Of a stretch of 54,577 nucleotides of DNA, positions 51,817 to 54,577 are shown one piece after another. The stretch is from an uncultured Eubacteriales bacterium. GTDB lineage: Bacteria; Bacillota; Clostridia; Oscillospirales; Acutalibacteraceae. Each line of letters opens with the position of its first letter. The first letter of the stretch is position 1. The notes beneath the pieces are model-generated. The model ran no database searches and was not told where the DNA came from. It saw nothing but the letters and a program-made list of their open reading frames with translations. Position numbers and translations under genes: made by a program. The stretch is taken from assembly GCA_900318495.1 (NCBI GenBank), contig ONLA01000003.1, positions 1-54,577 on the forward strand. Direction: 5' to 3'.

Positions 51817-54210
51817 ATGATAACAGCAAATTTCAGCGGACTGCCGTCGGGCGAGACGCTCAGACTGAGCGACAGGCTGTGGCAGTACGACACGGGGCAG
51901 CAGCTCAAAATACAGGGGCTGTCCGGCATAAACGAAAACACAGAGGTGCATTTTGCGCTTAAACACACAAACCGCGCGATAGTAAAATCAGGCGAATTCA
52001 ATGCCGAGGATACAACGCTGACGGTAGATATTCCGAACCTGTTTTTGGCGTACGCCGACGGAGTTCCGGCAAAGGTATGGGTGCACCTGCGCGACAGCGA
52101 AACCTCGGCGCGCACAATCCGCGAAATTCAAATCCCGGTTGAACCGCGCGAAAAGCCGGACGGCTACATAACCCCCGGCGATCCGTCTGACAGGGCGTTT
52201 GTTGAAGCTATCGCCGAGGAGCAAATAATCGCTCACGACGCGGTATTGAATTCAAGGTTTGAATCCAAAAGCAACAAGGCTTCTTCAATTGAAGCTCAGC
52301 CGCAGGCGGATGACGGCGAAAAATATCCGTCAGTCACCGCCGCGCGAAACTACACAGACACAAAGCTTAGTTCCCTAAAAAGCACTGTGGACAGTGAGCT
52401 TGACAGTCTTGACGAAGCCAAGGCAAACAAATCCGAGGTTTATACAAAAGATGAAATGAACTCGCTTGCCGCTATAACCACAACAAAAAGCCGAAATATT
52501 CTTGCGGGTAATATTGAGGTTGGCAAGTTATTCAGCAACGGAAAAAATTGGAATTCTGATGACGGAACACGCACGGCAGATTTTACGCCTGTTGAAGCGC
52601 TTTCACAGTATACGCTTTCGCGAAACGAAATCGGGAGTGCAATAAAAATATTTTTCTATGACAGAAGTGAAACCATGATCTCACTTCATAATGTGGGTGT
52701 TACTACCGCAAGTGTAACCTTCACCACGCCGGCAAATACCGCTTTCATAAGGTTTTATTCCAGCGTCAACAATTTGGATGTTCTTTATCAGCTTGAAGCA
52801 GGCGACACCGCTACTGAATATCAGTCACCGGACTTTGAGGAAACCAAAATGCAAATATCCGATAAGCATATGGATGACGTAACAAGGCTCAGGCTTGCGC
52901 CCGAAATGCGTCACCTTTATGTTTCCTCATTATTCACCTCGAGCGACAGCGGTTACGGTGTAACGAAGTTTAAAACGATAATCGAGGCAAACGACAGCAT
53001 AACGGATAACTGCGCACAAATCCGCTATACAATTCACGTCGCGGACGGAACATATACAGACTTGCAAATGAGCTATGCAGGCGACGACGATAGCCAACGA
53101 TCTACAAAGGATTATCGCGGCGTTATCTGCAAGGACTATGTATATTATGAGGGCAACGTGCAAAAGCCTGCAAACTGCATTATCGAATGGAACGGCAATA
53201 CAGGTTTTGACGGAGATATCACATATAGCAATGTTTCAAAAAAATCGCCTTTTCACCTTACAAATATTATTGGCAACAGCCTGCACACGTACATTAAGGG
53301 CTTTACTTTCAATTGTGAAAACCTGCGTTATTGCCTGCACATTGAAACAAGCGGCGCAGGGCGCGAAGTAGACTGGCTGATTGAGCAATGTATATTTAAC
53401 TGGGGCGGCAATCCCGATTGTAAGACGTATGATGAAACCCTTCAAAAGTGGGCAGCTATAGATCCCAAGCCTCTGCTCGGCTGCGGTCATTCGCCTCTGG
53501 AACACGGTGTTTTCCGTAACTGTGAGTTTAATTTTACGTATACGTCTGAGTACAGCAACAAAAAAACGGCGTATTTGTGTCACGATAACAGTAACGGTAC
53601 AACACGCACGACCGGAATCATCAGCGGCGCTGATATTCGCTTTGAACACTGCGAATTCAACGGCGGCGCTGTCAACTGTCAGACCGGTAAAAACCCGTTT
53701 AGGACAATTGATGACGGAGCGGGAAATCCCGTTCCCGACTACAACGTTCCAAACCTGCATACGCCGTATACGATCACCTTTGATGACTGCAAAAACATCG
53801 GTACGGTCTCGCTGTTTGATATAAGACCGTCAGGGGAGAAAGGCGGTCTTTTCCCGGAGGCTCCCTATAACGTATGGAAGATAAGAAACACCGACGAATA
53901 TGTGACCAAAGCCTATGCCGCCGGTGTTTACAGTACAAAGGCGGAGACAGATGACGTCAATCAAAGACTCAGCAGTGCTATTGCCGCGCGTGAAGTATCG
54001 TCAAATAAAGTAACTGCGCTTTCGTCATCCTCCACCGATACACAGTACCCAAGCGCAAAAGCGGTATATGACGGACTGTCAGGAAAATCCGATTCCTACC
54101 ATACGCACGCGCAGTATTTGACGTCACACCAAAGCCTTGACAACTACTACACAAAGGCACAGGTTGACGCTCTGATTGAAGACCTCAGAAATGAACTGAT
54201 AAACTCATAG
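51817..54210 (+). CDS. Phage tail-fibre / baseplate-like protein
   Basis: 797 residues. Residues 1-115 resemble a BppU-type baseplate N-terminal beta domain (NFSGLPSGETLRLSDRLWQY, IQIPVEPREKPDGYI). Residues 115-215 are a helical linker with the tail-fibre repeat style YPSVTAARNYTDTKL and EVYTKDEMNSL. A carbohydrate-binding-like beta domain (about 225-345) is followed by a right-handed beta-helix-like region (about 365-690), as in receptor-binding or depolymerase fibres. The end repeats fibre motifs (YPSAKAVYDGLSGKSDSYHT, NYYTKAQVDALIEDL). No enzyme residues can be named. AGGAGG lies just upstream of the ATG. A holin follows after 14 bases. Its direct position behind a repressor-type promoter is unusual. 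Confidence 0.82.
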   Translation: MITANFSGLPSGETLRLSDRLWQYDTGQQLKIQGLSGINENTEVHFALKHTNRAIVKSGEFNAEDTTLTVDIPNLFLAYADGVPAKVWVHLRDSETSARTIREIQIPVEPREKPDGYITPGDPSDRAFVEAIAEEQIIAHDAVLNSRFESKSNKASSIEAQPQADDGEKYPSVTAARNYTDTKLSSLKSTVDSELDSLDEAKANKSEVYTKDEMNSLAAITTTKSRNILAGNIEVGKLFSNGKNWNSDDGTRTADFTPVEALSQYTLSRNEIGSAIKIFFYDRSETMISLHNVGVTTASVTFTTPANTAFIRFYSSVNNLDVLYQLEAGDTATEYQSPDFEETKMQISDKHMDDVTRLRLAPEMRHLYVSSLFTSSDSGYGVTKFKTIIEANDSITDNCAQIRYTIHVADGTYTDLQMSYAGDDDSQRSTKDYRGVICKDYVYYEGNVQKPANCIIEWNGNTGFDGDITYSNVSKKSPFHLTNIIGNSLHTYIKGFTFNCENLRYCLHIETSGAGREVDWLIEQCIFNWGGNPDCKTYDETLQKWAAIDPKPLLGCGHSPLEHGVFRNCEFNFTYTSEYSNKKTAYLCHDNSNGTTRTTGIISGADIRFEHCEFNGGAVNCQTGKNPFRTIDDGAGNPVPDYNVPNLHTPYTITFDDCKNIGTVSLFDIRPSGEKGGLFPEAPYNVWKIRNTDEYVTKAYAAGVYSTKAETDDVNQRLSSAIAAREVSSNKVTALSSSSTDTQYPSAKAVYDGLSGKSDSYHTHAQYLTSHQSLDNYYTKAQVDALIEDLRNELINS

Positions 54211-54224
54211 AAAGGAAGATAACA

Positions 54225-54577
54225 ATGGAAAAAACACAAATTATACACATCACGCTTGCCGGAGCAATCGGAGCGCTGGCGGCGTATTTCAACATCTTAC
54301 TGGTACCGCTCATTGTGCTTACTATCGTTATGGCGGTCGATTACCTGACGGGTATGTTCAGCGCAAGCCGTGAGGGAAAGCTCAACAGCCGTGCCGGAGT
54401 TATCGGCTTAATCAAAAAGGTCGGCTATCTGGCGCTTGTCGGCGTTGGCATTGTGGTCGATTACCTTATAACCTCGGCGCTCGCTCAGGTGGGAGTGCAG
54501 ACAAGCCTGCCGAACTTTTTCGGGCTTATGGTAATAATCTGGCTGATTATCAACGAGCTTATTTCAATCCTCGAAAA
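54225..54577 (+). CDS. Phage holin, TcdE/Cph1 type (runs off window end)
   Basis: At least 117 codons are visible and the gene is cut by the window edge. The translated part has two to three membrane helices and the family hallmarks VDYLTGMFSA, LNSRAGVIGLIKKVGYLAL and GLMVIIWLIINELIS, matching the phage_holin_4 group that includes TcdE. Holins form membrane lesions that release endolysin or, for TcdE, toxin. An AAAGGAAG ribosome site precedes the ATG. A cell-wall hydrolase gene would be expected just beyond the window. Confidence 0.88.
   Translation, partial: MEKTQIIHITLAGAIGALAAYFNILLVPLIVLTIVMAVDYLTGMFSASREGKLNSRAGVIGLIKKVGYLALVGVGIVVDYLITSALAQVGVQTSLPNFFGLMVIIWLIINELISILE

Overview
The window reads as ordinary chromosome of a low-to-moderate GC Gram-positive Clostridia, most likely the Oscillospirales/Ruminococcaceae group. 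This placement is inference. It rests on a PolC-type replicative polymerase, a class 3 fructose-bisphosphatase, short HisG paired with HisZ, the pyrH-frr-uppS-cdsA-dxr-rseP-ispG-polC order, a PASTA/YARHG kinase-like receptor, strong AGGAGG ribosome sites and TTGACA/TATAAT promoters. No rRNA is present to fix the genus.

Layout. 1-6.5 kb (+): tgt, yajC, a TIGR04086 membrane protein, a kinase-like PASTA/YARHG receptor whose catalytic residues are missing, and a large unrecognised membrane protein. 6.5-10.8 kb: an RluA pseudouridine synthase and DUF1294 protein (-), a secreted GH10-like protein (+), mtaB (-) and a small HPr-like protein with no phosphocarrier histidine (+). 10.9-17.0 kb (-): a compact operon hisZ-G-D-C-B-A-I-E that lacks hisH and hisF. 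17.1-29.5 kb (-): pyrH, frr, uppS, cdsA, dxr, rseP, ispG, polC and an AI-2E family transporter, covering translation recycling, isoprenoid and lipid precursor synthesis, envelope proteolysis and replication. 29.7-32.0 kb (+): a two-component system with a repeated-site promoter. 32.1-34.4 kb (-): a polar amino acid ABC importer. 34.6 kb: tRNA-Ser(GGA). 34.7-38.2 kb (-): flavodoxin, HD hydrolase, PHP phosphatase, leuB and histidine phosphatase. 38.3 kb (+): an XRE regulator under a 27-bp palindrome. 39.1-44.6 kb (-): an aluminium-resistance/methionine gamma-lyase family enzyme, a GNAT acetyltransferase, two M42 peptidases and murD, divergent from a MocR regulator. 46-50.5 kb (-): DUF4956 plus VTC-domain pair, fbp class 3 and a YbeY homologue without two of its three metal ligands.

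The last 4 kb are phage-derived. An XRE-S24 (CI/LexA-like) repressor faces a 797-residue tail-fibre or baseplate-like protein followed directly by a TcdE-type holin, which runs off the end. Between them lie two back-to-back promoters and three 18-bp operator-like sites of the form TGTTyC-N6-GrAACA, so repressor control of a fibre-holin unit with no early or capsid genes in between is plausible. This is the most unusual arrangement seen.

Two dispersed repeat families cross the window. Family A is a palindrome with arms TTAAGGCAAyACCGCA, found at gene ends. Family B is about 95 bp with an inner GCAAGGC hairpin. It has three copies: one supplies the stop codon and about the last 22 codons of rluA, one lies in the predicted 5' leader of the phage repressor, and one follows the XRE regulator. 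Start codons were moved from the longest reading frame wherever a ribosome site or promoter decided the matter.
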